Part shown: positions 1 to 7,693 of the stretch, in pieces
Position numbering within the stretch: the stretch's first letter is position 1
Layout: the number at the start of each line of letters is the position of its first letter
Assembly (NCBI GenBank): GCA_029861675.1
Contig: JAOTYV010000155.1
Coordinates: forward strand, 1-10,976
Length of the DNA stretch: 10,976 nucleotides
Source: Alphaproteobacteria bacterium
GTDB taxonomy: Bacteria > Pseudomonadota > Alphaproteobacteria > UBA8366
Reading direction: 5' to 3'
Position numbers and translations under genes: made by a program
The notes under the pieces: generated by a model
What the model saw: only the letters and a program-made list of their open reading frames with translations
What the model was told of the DNA's origin: nothing
Databases searched by the model: none

Positions 1-3000
1 CGCTGCTGCGGTTCGGCGCCGGCCGCAAGCCGGGCGAAGCCAAGGTGCGCGCCTACAACCCGCAACAAAAGAAAGATGGCTGGAGCGCGTCGCACACGAT
101 CATCGAGATCGTCAACGACGACATGCCATTCCTGGTCGACTCGGTCACCATGGAGCTCAATGTCAGTAATCTGACCGTCCACCTGGTGATTCACCCGATT
201 TTCAGCGTGCGCCGCGACGCCAATGGAAAGGTGACCGCGCTCGCCAGCGGTCTTCGGGAGGATGGCGAAACGGCCTGCGAATCCTATATGCAGATTCAGG
301 TCGAGGAACAGACATCGCCCGAAGCGCTGCGTGAGATCGAAGCCAATATTCGCCGCATTCTGGGCGATGTGCGATCAGCGGTGCAGGATTGGCGCGCGAT
401 GCTGGCGCGGCTATCCGACGTGACGGAAGCCCTCCGCAAGACGCCGCCGCCGGTTCCGGAAGAGGAACTCGCCGAAGCGCTTTCGTTCCTGGAATGGATT
501 CACGACAACAACTTCACACTGATCGGCTGCCGCGATATCGACATCAAGCGGCAAGGTCAAAAGACATCGGTCGCGGTGACGCCGAAGACCGGTCTCGGCA
601 TTCTCCGCGATGATGCGGTCGAGGTCTTCTCGGGACTGCGTCAGATGGGTAAAATGCCACCCGAGGTGCAGGATTTCCTGCAGAAGCCGGAGCCGCTGCT
701 GATCACCAAATCGAGCCTGCGGTCGACGGTGCACCGGCCGGCTCCGCTCGATGCCATTGCGATCAAGAAATTCAGCAAGGACGGCAAGGTGATCGGCGAA
801 TCGGTTTTCGTCGGCTTGTTCACGTCCGCTGCCTACAGCATGAGTCCGCGCCGCATCCCGGTGCTGCGCCGCAAAGTCGACGAAGTGCTGTCCCGGTCCG
901 GTTTCGATCCGCGCAGCCATAGCGGCAAGGCGCTGATGCATGTGCTCGAAAACTTTCCGCGCGACGAATTACTGCAGATCGAGGCTGACGCGCTCGAGCA
1001 AATCGGCATCGGCGTGGTCAATCTGCAGGAGCGTCAGCGCATCGCGCTGTTCGTGCGCCGCGACCCGTTCGAACGCTTCGTCTCCGCCTTCGTCTATGTC
1101 CCGCGTGAGCGCTATAACCCGGCCTTGCGGCGCGGTTTCGAATCGATTCTCGCCGCCGAATTCAACGGCATCGTCGCAGGACATAACACCCTGTTCGGCG
1201 ATGACCCGCTCGGCCGGCTGCATTTCACGATTGCCACCCGGCCGGGCGCGATTCCGGAGTACGACATCCGCAAAATCGAAGCCCGGTTGAAGGATGCGGG
1301 GCGCACATGGGCCGACCATTTGCAGGAAGTGCTTGCGGAGGTCCACGGTGAAGAAGCCGGCAACCGCATTTACCGGCGCTATGCGGATGCTTTCCCCACC
1401 GCCTACCGCGAGCGGTCGACGGCGCGAACGGCGGACATCGATGCCGAACATGTCGAGGCGGCGCTTGCCCATGGCGCGCTTGCGATGAATCTGTATCACT
1501 CGGACGCGAGGGAAGACCCGGAACTGCGCTTCAAGATCTACAATGTGGGCGAGGCGCTCTCGCTATCCGATGTCCTGCCCGTGTTGGAGAATATGGGCCT
1601 CAAGGTCATGAGCGAAATTCCGTACGAGGTGACGCCGGCGGGCGCCAATGCCGAGGTGCGCATTCATGACTTCGGACTGGTCACGAGCGCCGGCGCGGCG
1701 GTGGATCTCGAAGCCGTCCGCGACGGGTTCCACGAAAGCTTCGAGCGTATTTGGCACGGCGAAATGGAAGATGACGGTTTTAACCGGCTTGTTCTGGGCG
1801 CCGGATTGCACTGGCGCGACGTCGTCATTCTGCGCGCCTATTGCAAATATCTTCGCCAGGCCGGCATTCCGTTCAGCCAGGAATACATGGAAGAAACCCT
1901 GGCCAGGAACGGGACCCTCGCGGGGCTCATCGTCAAGCTGTTCCACACCCGGTTCGATCCGGCCTTCAAGGGCAAACGCCAGGTGGCGGAAATCAAGATC
2001 GCCGACGAAATCAGCCAGGGGCTGGAGTCGGTCAGCAACCTGGACGAAGACCGCATCATTCGCCGCTACTTGAACATGGTGATGATGACGTTGCGGACGA
2101 ATTTCTATCAGAGCGTCGGGGGCGGCGCGCCGAGACCCTACCTCACCTTCAAGTTCGACAGCCGCAATATCGAGGAGCTGCCGCTGCCGCGCCCGCTGCG
2201 CGAGATTTTCGTCTACAGCCCGCGGTTCGAAGGGGTGCATCTGCGGTTTGGCTTTGTCGCCCGCGGCGGGTTGCGCTGGTCGGACCGGCGCGAGGATTTC
2301 CGGACCGAAGTGCTCGGCCTGGTCAAGGCGCAGCAGGTCAAGAACGCAGTCATCGTGCCGGTCGGCTCGAAGGGCGGCTTCGTCCTCAAAAAGGCGCCGC
2401 CGTCGTCGGATCGCGAAGGCTTCATGAAAGAGGGCATCGCCGTCTATAAGACCTTTGTCAGCGCGATGCTCGAGGTGACCGACAACCTGTCCGGCGACGA
2501 CGTTATTCCGCCAGAGAACGTGCTGCGCAAGGACGCCGACGATGCCTATCTCGTCGTGGCGGCGGACAAGGGCACGGCGACGTTCTCCGATTATGCCAAT
2601 GAAGTGGCGCGCAATTGCGGCTTTTGGCTTGACGACGCCTTTGCGTCGGGTGGCTCCGCCGGCTATGACCACAAGAAGATGGGCATCACCGCCCGCGGCG
2701 CCTGGGAATCGGTCAAGCGCCATTTCCGCGAAATGGGCCGCGATATCCAGAGCGAGAATTTCACGGTGGTGGGCTGCGGCGACATGTCGGGCGACGTGTT
2801 CGGCAACGGCATGTTGCTGTCGAAACACATTCAGTTGGTCGGCGCCTTCAACCATTTGCATATCGTCGTCGATCCGGACCCGGATCCGGCCAAGACCTTT
2901 GCCGAACGCAAACGCCTGTTCGACGAGGTAAAGGGGTGGGGCGACTACGACACGAGCCTGATTTCCAAGGGCGGCGGCATATTCGAACGCAGCGCCAAGT

Positions 3001-4646
3001 CGATCGATATTTCGCCGCAGATGAAGGCGCTGTTCGACATCACCGCCGATCAACTGACGCCGGGCGAGCTGATTCACGCGATGTTGCTGGCGCAGGTTGA
3101 CCTCTTGTGGTTCGGCGGCATTGGCACCTACATCAAGGCGTCGACCGAAAGCCATGCCGCCGCCGGCGACCGGGCCAACGATTCGGTGCGTGTCGATGGT
3201 GAAGCGTTGCGCTGCAAGGTCGTCGGCGAAGGCGCCAATCTCGGCGCCACGCAGTTGGGCCGCATCGAATTCGCCCGTAACGGCGGGCGGCTGAACACCG
3301 ATTCGATCGACAATTCCGCCGGTGTCGACTGCTCGGACCACGAGGTCAACATCAAGATTGCGCTGGGCGACGTGGTGCAACGCGGCGACATGACCATGAA
3401 ACAGCGGGATAGCCTGCTTGCCAAAATGACGCACGAGGTCGCGGCGCTGTGCCTGCGCAGCAATTATCAGCAGAGCCAGGCGCTGTCGGTGACGCAGGCG
3501 CGATCCTATCGCGTGCTGGATCAACAGCAGCGCATGATGCGCGCGTTGGAGCGCGCCGACTTGTTGAACCGGCAGATCGAATTCCTGCCCGACGATGAGG
3601 AGATCGCCGAACGGCAGGCGGCCCGGCAAGGGCTCACCCGGCCCGAACTGTCGGTCTTGCTGGCCTATTCGAAGAACGTGAATTACGAGCGGCTGCTCGA
3701 TTCGGATCTGCCCGATGATCCGATGCTGGGCGAAGACCTTACCCGGTATTTCCCGAAGCCGTTGCAGAAGAACCATGCGCAGGCGATCGAACGGCACCGG
3801 CTGCGCCGTGAGATCATCGCCACGGTGGTGACCAACTCGATGATCAATCGCGTCGGGCCCACCTTCATCAACGAAATGCGCGACCGCACTGGCCGGTCGG
3901 TGGCCGACATCGCGCGCGCCTATACAATCGTCCGAGAGGTCTTTGAATTGCGGCCGTTGTGGCGTGAGATCGAAGTGCTCGACAACAAGACCACAGCCAA
4001 GGCGCAGATTCAGATGCTGTCGGAAATCGGCCGCACGCTGGACCGGATGACGCACTGGTTCCTACGCAATGGCGATCATCCGTTGGACATCAAGAAGCAC
4101 ATCGACCAATACCGTCCCGGCGTTCAGATATTGCGGGACAATCTGGAAAACCTGCTGGCGGCGGATCAGATGGACGAGACCCGCGAACGCGCCGACCGTT
4201 TCGCGCGGCCCGGCGTTCCCAAGAAGCTGGCGATGCAGGTTGGTCAACTTAAGGCGCTGTCGACGACCTGCGATATCGTCAAGATTGCCAACATGGCGAA
4301 GCGGCCGGTGTCGGATATCGGCCAGACTTATTTCTTGCTGGGCGACCGGTTCAAGCTCGACTGGCTGCGCCACAACGCCAACAACATGACGCCGGAAAAT
4401 CCGTGGCACCAGATGGCGCTGGCCGCGATTATCGAGGATATGTGGGGCACCCAGGGCGATCTCACCTGCAAGGTGCTGACCAACGGCAGTTGCGGCGCCA
4501 AGGCGATCGACGGCTGGGTCGGCGCCCACAAGGAGGCGATCAGCCGGGTCGAGGAGATGGTCGCCGAACTCGAACAGCACGGGACCGTCGATCTGGCGAT
4601 GCTGACCGTGGCGAACCGCGAGCTGCGCGGCCTCGTCGCGGTGTAG
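1..4646 (+). CDS. NAD-dependent glutamate dehydrogenase, large (180-kDa class), 5'-partial
   Basis: Catabolic enzyme that oxidatively deaminates L-glutamate to 2-oxoglutarate and ammonium with NAD+, in the cytoplasm. The reading frame is open from base 3, before any start codon, and its first residues (LLRFGAGRKPGEAKVRAYNP) already match the family. The GTG at 45 is therefore not the true start, and roughly 50-75 N-terminal residues lie off the left edge (1547 residues are visible; the family is usually near 1600). An N-terminal ACT-like region carries NDDMPFLVDSV. The catalytic core has RGGLRWSDR followed by FRTEVLGLVKAQQVKNAV (about residues 753-780 of the visible protein) and then GSKGGFVLKK, with the family's active-site lysine region. 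The Rossmann-type NAD site is VVGCGDMSGDVFGNGM (about 920-935). LLWFGGIGTYIKAS, KVVGEGANLG and NTDSIDNSAGVDCSDHEVNIK follow. The frame is intact to TAG at 4644. In Caulobacter the homologue GdhZ also influences FtsZ; nothing here tests that. Confidence 0.97.
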   Translation, partial: LLRFGAGRKPGEAKVRAYNPQQKKDGWSASHTIIEIVNDDMPFLVDSVTMELNVSNLTVHLVIHPIFSVRRDANGKVTALASGLREDGETACESYMQIQVEEQTSPEALREIEANIRRILGDVRSAVQDWRAMLARLSDVTEALRKTPPPVPEEELAEALSFLEWIHDNNFTLIGCRDIDIKRQGQKTSVAVTPKTGLGILRDDAVEVFSGLRQMGKMPPEVQDFLQKPEPLLITKSSLRSTVHRPAPLDAIAIKKFSKDGKVIGESVFVGLFTSAAYSMSPRRIPVLRRKVDEVLSRSGFDPRSHSGKALMHVLENFPRDELLQIEADALEQIGIGVVNLQERQRIALFVRRDPFERFVSAFVYVPRERYNPALRRGFESILAAEFNGIVAGHNTLFGDDPLGRLHFTIATRPGAIPEYDIRKIEARLKDAGRTWADHLQEVLAEVHGEEAGNRIYRRYADAFPTAYRERSTARTADIDAEHVEAALAHGALAMNLYHSDAREDPELRFKIYNVGEALSLSDVLPVLENMGLKVMSEIPYEVTPAGANAEVRIHDFGLVTSAGAAVDLEAVRDGFHESFERIWHGEMEDDGFNRLVLGAGLHWRDVVILRAYCKYLRQAGIPFSQEYMEETLARNGTLAGLIVKLFHTRFDPAFKGKRQVAEIKIADEISQGLESVSNLDEDRIIRRYLNMVMMTLRTNFYQSVGGGAPRPYLTFKFDSRNIEELPLPRPLREIFVYSPRFEGVHLRFGFVARGGLRWSDRREDFRTEVLGLVKAQQVKNAVIVPVGSKGGFVLKKAPPSSDREGFMKEGIAVYKTFVSAMLEVTDNLSGDDVIPPENVLRKDADDAYLVVAADKGTATFSDYANEVARNCGFWLDDAFASGGSAGYDHKKMGITARGAWESVKRHFREMGRDIQSENFTVVGCGDMSGDVFGNGMLLSKHIQLVGAFNHLHIVVDPDPDPAKTFAERKRLFDEVKGWGDYDTSLISKGGGIFERSAKSIDISPQMKALFDITADQLTPGELIHAMLLAQVDLLWFGGIGTYIKASTESHAAAGDRANDSVRVDGEALRCKVVGEGANLGATQLGRIEFARNGGRLNTDSIDNSAGVDCSDHEVNIKIALGDVVQRGDMTMKQRDSLLAKMTHEVAALCLRSNYQQSQALSVTQARSYRVLDQQQRMMRALERADLLNRQIEFLPDDEEIAERQAARQGLTRPELSVLLAYSKNVNYERLLDSDLPDDPMLGEDLTRYFPKPLQKNHAQAIERHRLRREIIATVVTNSMINRVGPTFINEMRDRTGRSVADIARAYTIVREVFELRPLWREIEVLDNKTTAKAQIQMLSEIGRTLDRMTHWFLRNGDHPLDIKKHIDQYRPGVQILRDNLENLLAADQMDETRERADRFARPGVPKKLAMQVGQLKALSTTCDIVKIANMAKRPVSDIGQTYFLLGDRFKLDWLRHNANNMTPENPWHQMALAAIIEDMWGTQGDLTCKVLTNGSCGAKAIDGWVGAHKEAISRVEEMVAELEQHGTVDLAMLTVANRELRGLVAV

Positions 4647-4658
4647 CGGGGCCGCCCG

Positions 4659-4672
4659 CCGCGATTCCGCGG
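4659..4672 (+). terminator. Possible weak hairpin after the glutamate dehydrogenase gene
   Basis: CCGCG, the loop ATTC, then CGCGG form a 5-bp all-GC stem starting 13 bases after the TAG stop. No T-run follows, so it is at best a weak or Rho-assisted terminator. In DNA this GC-rich such stems arise by chance. Confidence 0.2.
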
Positions 4673-4756
4673 TTGGCTGCGATACCGCCGTTTCAAGCAA
4701 TCCTTAACGTTTGCCCCGGAGAATCGCGGGAACCGTACGGATCGCAGCGAAATTCC

Positions 4757-4763
4757 AGGGGAG
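4757..4763 (+). promoter_or_regulatory. Ribosome binding site deciding the GTG start at 4768
   Basis: AGGGGAG sits 4 bases before the GTG at 4768. An earlier in-frame TTG at 4711 has no purine-rich sequence in front of it, so the GTG is preferred. Confidence 0.7.
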
Positions 4764-4767
4764 TCCC

Positions 4768-5655
4768 GTGTTCGGGGACAAAAAAGTCTCGGTTTGGTCC
4801 ACCGTCGGCGCGAGCTATCGGTTCGTGCTGCTGCGGCCGGGCGCGTTGCTGCGCGTCGGCTGGCTGCCGCTGCTGCTGCTGTTTCTGGTCGATCTGGCCG
4901 CCGGCGGCGCGCTCCCCGGGATCGAGTCCATCTTCGGCGAGCCGGGACGGGCCAGACTGGCTGAACTGATCTTCACATTTTCCGCCCAAACGATGATCGC
5001 CGTGATGCTGCTGGTCGCCTGGCATCGGGTGGTTCTGCTCGATCAGGGCGGGACCGCGGCCGCCGCCGGGCCCAGGGTCGGCCGGCGCGAAATTCGCTAT
5101 CTCGGCTTCTGGGTGTTGCTCAGCGCGGTCTTCGCGGCGGTCCTGGTTCTGACCTATCTGGCGGTCCTGGCGAGCGGTTTCGCGGTCCTGGTTGTCGCCA
5201 AGCTGGGATTTGTGATTGCGGGCGCGGTCGAATTGCCGCCGCTCGGCCGGGCCGGGCAATTCACCCTGCTCTCGGTCGCCGGATTTCTCTGCGGTGCGAC
5301 GGTGGCGGTCTATGTTTCGATCCGGTTGTCCCTGGTGCTGCCGGCGATCGCCACCGATCAGGGCCGGCCGCTGATCGAGGCCTGGCGGATGAGCCGGAAC
5401 AATGGCTGGCGGCTTGCGGCCGCGTCGATCCTGGTGTTGGTGCCGCCGGAACTGGTCAGCCTCGCGACGACGGCGGCGATGAACGCGGCGGCGCGCACGC
5501 CGATGCTTTACCCCGCGGCGGCCTTGCACGCGGCATGCTTCGTCATCCTGATCGTGTCGACCGGTACCGTGCTGTCGCTGTTGTCGTTGGCGGTGGCCGG
5601 CGCGGCGGAAGCATCGCATCCGGCCCCGCCATCCGGCGCGCTCGACCCGGCGTAA
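4768..5655 (+). CDS. Polytopic inner-membrane protein of unknown function
   Basis: I do not recognise a named family for this 295-residue protein. It has no cleavable signal peptide. A soluble, basic N-terminal stretch (about 1-29, with an amphipathic look) precedes about six hydrophobic segments near residues 30-49, 68-92, 110-153 (long, probably one to two passes), 164-195, 218-240 and 254-281. The tail is short and rich in Pro and Ala. Between the later segments lies EAWRMSRNNGWRL, resembling the 'AW..trgN.WrL' motif I associate with uncharacterised alphaproteobacterial membrane proteins, some annotated as glycerophosphodiester-phosphodiesterase membrane-domain-like; this link is weak. No catalytic, transporter or binding motif is visible. 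The GTG start at 4768 is chosen because AGGGGAG precedes it by 4 bases. It lies 121 bp after the glutamate dehydrogenase gene on the same strand, and converges with the ybjQ-like gene 18 bp downstream. Confidence 0.8.
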   Translation: MFGDKKVSVWSTVGASYRFVLLRPGALLRVGWLPLLLLFLVDLAAGGALPGIESIFGEPGRARLAELIFTFSAQTMIAVMLLVAWHRVVLLDQGGTAAAAGPRVGRREIRYLGFWVLLSAVFAAVLVLTYLAVLASGFAVLVVAKLGFVIAGAVELPPLGRAGQFTLLSVAGFLCGATVAVYVSIRLSLVLPAIATDQGRPLIEAWRMSRNNGWRLAAASILVLVPPELVSLATTAAMNAAARTPMLYPAAALHAACFVILIVSTGTVLSLLSLAVAGAAEASHPAPPSGALDPA

Positions 5656-5656
5656 C

Positions 5657-5668
5657 CGCCGGCCGGCG
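5657..5668. repeat. 12-bp perfect palindrome between convergent genes, possible bidirectional terminator
   Basis: CGCCGGCCGGCG is a perfect palindrome lying 1 base after the TAA of the membrane-protein gene and 5 bases beyond the stop of the ybjQ-like gene. As RNA it can fold only into a 4-bp GC stem with a GGCC tetraloop. On the plus strand it is followed by TT only and no real U-tract, so termination is plausible from its position but not shown. Confidence 0.3.
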
Positions 5669-5673
5669 TTCCC

Positions 5674-5994
5674 TCATTCCATCCGCACCGCGGTGCCGCT
5701 GACCGCGACCATCAGCATGCCGGCTTTTTCGCCGAGCACCTCGTAATCCAGGCTGACGCCGATCACCGCGTTGGCGCCCATCTCCTCCGCTTGCGCGCAC
5801 ATATCGGCGAGCGCCAGCTCCTTGCCCTCGCGCAGCACGTTTTCATAGGCGCCCGAGCGGCCGCCGACGATGTCGCGCACGCTGGCGAACAGGTCGCGGA
5901 AGACATTGGCGCCGCAGATCGCTTCGCCGCTGCAAAGGCCGAGATAGTCGGAGACCTTGCGGCCTTCCAGGGTCGGTGTCGTGGTGACGAGCAT
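5674..5994 (-). CDS. YbjQ/UPF0145 family protein (annotated as heavy-metal-binding domain)
   Basis: Small cytoplasmic protein of 106 residues, full length for the YbjQ/UPF0145 family, whose members are known to oligomerise but have no settled biochemical role. Family hallmarks are in order: an N-terminal [12 protein letters not shown] strand (3-14), [13 protein letters not shown] (23-35), [12 protein letters not shown] (40-51), a helix with many Glu and Ala residues, then [14 protein letters not shown] (72-85) and a C-terminal [12 protein letters not shown] strand. The 'heavy-metal-binding' label is historical, and no CxxC or His cluster supports it here. The ATG start is supported by AAGGAGA 5 bases upstream. 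It lies 39 bp after the purH stop on the same strand and is probably co-transcribed with purH. Confidence 0.9.
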   Translation of the reverse strand: MLVTTTPTLEGRKVSDYLGLCSGEAICGANVFRDLFASVRDIVGGRSGAYENVLREGKELALADMCAQAEEMGANAVIGVSLDYEVLGEKAGMLMVAVSGTAVRME

Positions 5995-5999
5995 GGCGG

Positions 6000-6006
6000 T
6001 CTCCTT
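6000..6006 (-). promoter_or_regulatory. Strong ribosome binding site of the ybjQ-like gene
   Basis: On the minus strand AAGGAGA lies 5 bases before the ATG at 5994. It is the best Shine-Dalgarno match in the window and fixes that start. Confidence 0.75.
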
Positions 6007-6033
6007 GAGTGGCGAAAATGTCGTGCGGCCCGA

Positions 6034-7611
6034 TCAATGCCGGAAATGGCGCATGCCGGTGAACACCATGGCGATGCCGGCGTCGTCGGCCGCGGCGATC
6101 ACTTCGTCGTCGCGGATCGAACCGCCGGGCTGGGCCACGGCGGTTGCGCCGGCGTCGACCGCGGCCAGGAGGCCGTCGGCGAAGGGGAAGAACGCATCCG
6201 ACGCCACCACCGATCCCTCGGTCCGGCGGCTGCTTTCGCCGGCGGCTTCTGCGGCCTCGCGGGATTTCAGCGCGGCGATGCGCGACGAATCGACCCGGCT
6301 CATCTGTCCGGCGCCGATGCCGACCGTGGCGCCATCCTTGACGTAGATGATCGCGTTGGATTTGACGTGCTTGCACACCGTGAAGGCGAACAGCAGATCG
6401 GCGGTCTCGGCCGCGGTCGGCGCGCGCTTGGTGACGGTCTCCAGGTCGGCCGCGCCGATCCGGCCGCTGTCGCGCGATTGCAGCAGGAAGCCGCCGGCGA
6501 TGGTTTTCATCATCCGTCCGGCGGCGGCCGGATCCGGCATCGTTTCGGTCAGCAGCACCCGCAGGTTTTTCTTGCCCGCCAGGATGGCGCGGGCGTCCGC
6601 ATCGGCGTCCGGGGCGATCACCACCTCGGCGAACAGCTTGGCGACGTGTTCGGCGGTCGCCCCGTCGAGGCTGCGGTTCAGCGCGATGATGCCGCCGAAG
6701 GCGCTGACCGGGTCGCAGGCCAGCGCCCGCTCATAGGCGCCGGCCAGCGTGCCGCCCGCGGCTACGCCGCAGGGGTTGGCGTGCTTGATGATGGCGCAGG
6801 CTGGCGCGTCGAACTCGGCCACCAGCTCGAAGGCGGCGTCGGTGTCGTTGAGGTTGTTGTAGCTGAGTTCCTTGCCCTGGATCTGGGTCGCCGACGCGAC
6901 GCCGGGCCGCGCCGGGCCGCCGGTATAGAGCGCGGCCGACTGATGCGGGTTCTCGCCGTAGCGCAGCTTTTGTTTCAGCGTGCCGCCGAACACCGCGCGG
7001 CCCGGCGTGTCCTCGCCGATTTCGGCCGCCAGCCAGGTGGCGATCATCGCATCGTAATGGCCGGTATGGGCGTAGGCCGCCTGCGCCAGCCGGCGGCGCA
7101 GCTCGGCGCCGGTCGCGCCGTTCTTCGCGGCCAGCTCGGCGGCCACCTCCTCGTACTGCGCGGGCTCGGTGACGACGACCACATGGCCATGGTTCTTGGC
7201 GGCGGCCCGGATCATCGCGGGGCCGCCGATATCGATGTTTTCGACGCATTCGTCGAAACCGGCGCCGCGGGCGACGGTCGCCTCGAACGGGTACAGGTTG
7301 ACGATGACCATGTCGATTGGCGCGATCCCGTGTTCGGCCATCTGGCTCACATGATCGGCAAGGTCGCGCCGGCCGAGGATGCCGCCATGGATCTTCGGGT
7401 GCAGCGTCTTGACCCTGCCGTCCAGGATTTCCGGCGAACCGGTGTGATCGGCGACTTCGGTGACCGCGATGCCCGCCTCGGCGATTGTTTTGGCGGTGCC
7501 GCCGGTCGAAAGAATTTCAACGCCGAAGGACGCGAGGGCGCGCGCGAACTCGACCAGGCCCGCCTTGTCGGAAACCGAGATCAGGGCGCGGGCGACGGTG
7601 ACATCTGCCAT
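6034..7611 (-). CDS. purH: Bifunctional AICAR formyltransferase / IMP cyclohydrolase
   Basis: Catalyses the last two steps of de novo purine synthesis: formylation of AICAR by 10-formyltetrahydrofolate to FAICAR, then ring closure to IMP, in the cytoplasm. The 525 residues equal the usual family length. The N-terminal cyclohydrolase (MGS-like) domain shows ISVSDKAGL (11-19), STGGTAKTI (35-43), [14 protein letters not shown] (66-79), VNLYPFE (104-110) and [17 protein letters not shown] (124-140). The transformylase domain shows LRYGENPHQ (216-224), [11 protein letters not shown] (246-256), the catalytic Lys276-His277 in [16 protein letters not shown] (300-307), [10 protein letters not shown] (433-442), [10 protein letters not shown] (471-480), QPGGSIRD and the canonical end [10 protein letters not shown]. 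No key residue is missing. ATG 7611 is preceded by GAGGAA 9 bases upstream (7621-7626). It follows the sugar dehydratase gene by 82 bp and is followed by the ybjQ-like gene. Confidence 0.98.
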   Translation of the reverse strand: MADVTVARALISVSDKAGLVEFARALASFGVEILSTGGTAKTIAEAGIAVTEVADHTGSPEILDGRVKTLHPKIHGGILGRRDLADHVSQMAEHGIAPIDMVIVNLYPFEATVARGAGFDECVENIDIGGPAMIRAAAKNHGHVVVVTEPAQYEEVAAELAAKNGATGAELRRRLAQAAYAHTGHYDAMIATWLAAEIGEDTPGRAVFGGTLKQKLRYGENPHQSAALYTGGPARPGVASATQIQGKELSYNNLNDTDAAFELVAEFDAPACAIIKHANPCGVAAGGTLAGAYERALACDPVSAFGGIIALNRSLDGATAEHVAKLFAEVVIAPDADADARAILAGKKNLRVLLTETMPDPAAAGRMMKTIAGGFLLQSRDSGRIGAADLETVTKRAPTAAETADLLFAFTVCKHVKSNAIIYVKDGATVGIGAGQMSRVDSSRIAALKSREAAEAAGESSRRTEGSVVASDAFFPFADGLLAAVDAGATAVAQPGGSIRDDEVIAAADDAGIAMVFTGMRHFRH

Positions 7612-7693
7612 TAGGGGATCTTCCTCATATTCACACCGGGATTATTATTCTTCGTTGATTCAGTTCCTGCCGGGATGTCCGTTGCCGCACCGG
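7612..7693 (-). promoter_or_regulatory. AT-rich 82-bp leader before purH; possible purH promoter
   Basis: The stretch about 7621-7665 is AT-rich, in sharp contrast to the flanking GC-rich coding DNA. Read on the minus strand it contains AATAATAAT (about 7642-7650), which could serve as a -10 element, but I see no good -35 at 16-18 bases upstream. There is no clear hairpin with a T-run after the dehydratase stop, so read-through into purH remains possible. I recognise no known purine riboswitch fold. Confidence 0.25.

Noticed and set aside
45..47. GTG at 45 as the start of the glutamate dehydrogenase
   Set aside because: The frame is open to the window edge and the upstream residues match the family, so the gene simply enters from the left.
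1563..4055. 830-codon open frame on the minus strand opposite the glutamate dehydrogenase gene
   Set aside because: It is the antisense shadow of a GC-biased gene. Its translation is rich in Arg, His, Gln and Asp with no recognisable domain, and the plus-strand frame is a full conserved enzyme.
4711..4713. TTG at 4711 as the start of the membrane protein
   Set aside because: It has no ribosome binding site, while GTG 4768 has AGGGGAG at good spacing.
4697..4720. TTAACG-containing stretch before the membrane-protein gene as a CtrA-type box
   Set aside because: The second half-site (TTAA after 7 bases) is absent.
5791..7614. 607-codon plus-strand open frame over purH
   Set aside because: It is opposite a textbook purH, low-complexity (Gly, Arg, Ala, His, Asp), with no ribosome binding site or domain.
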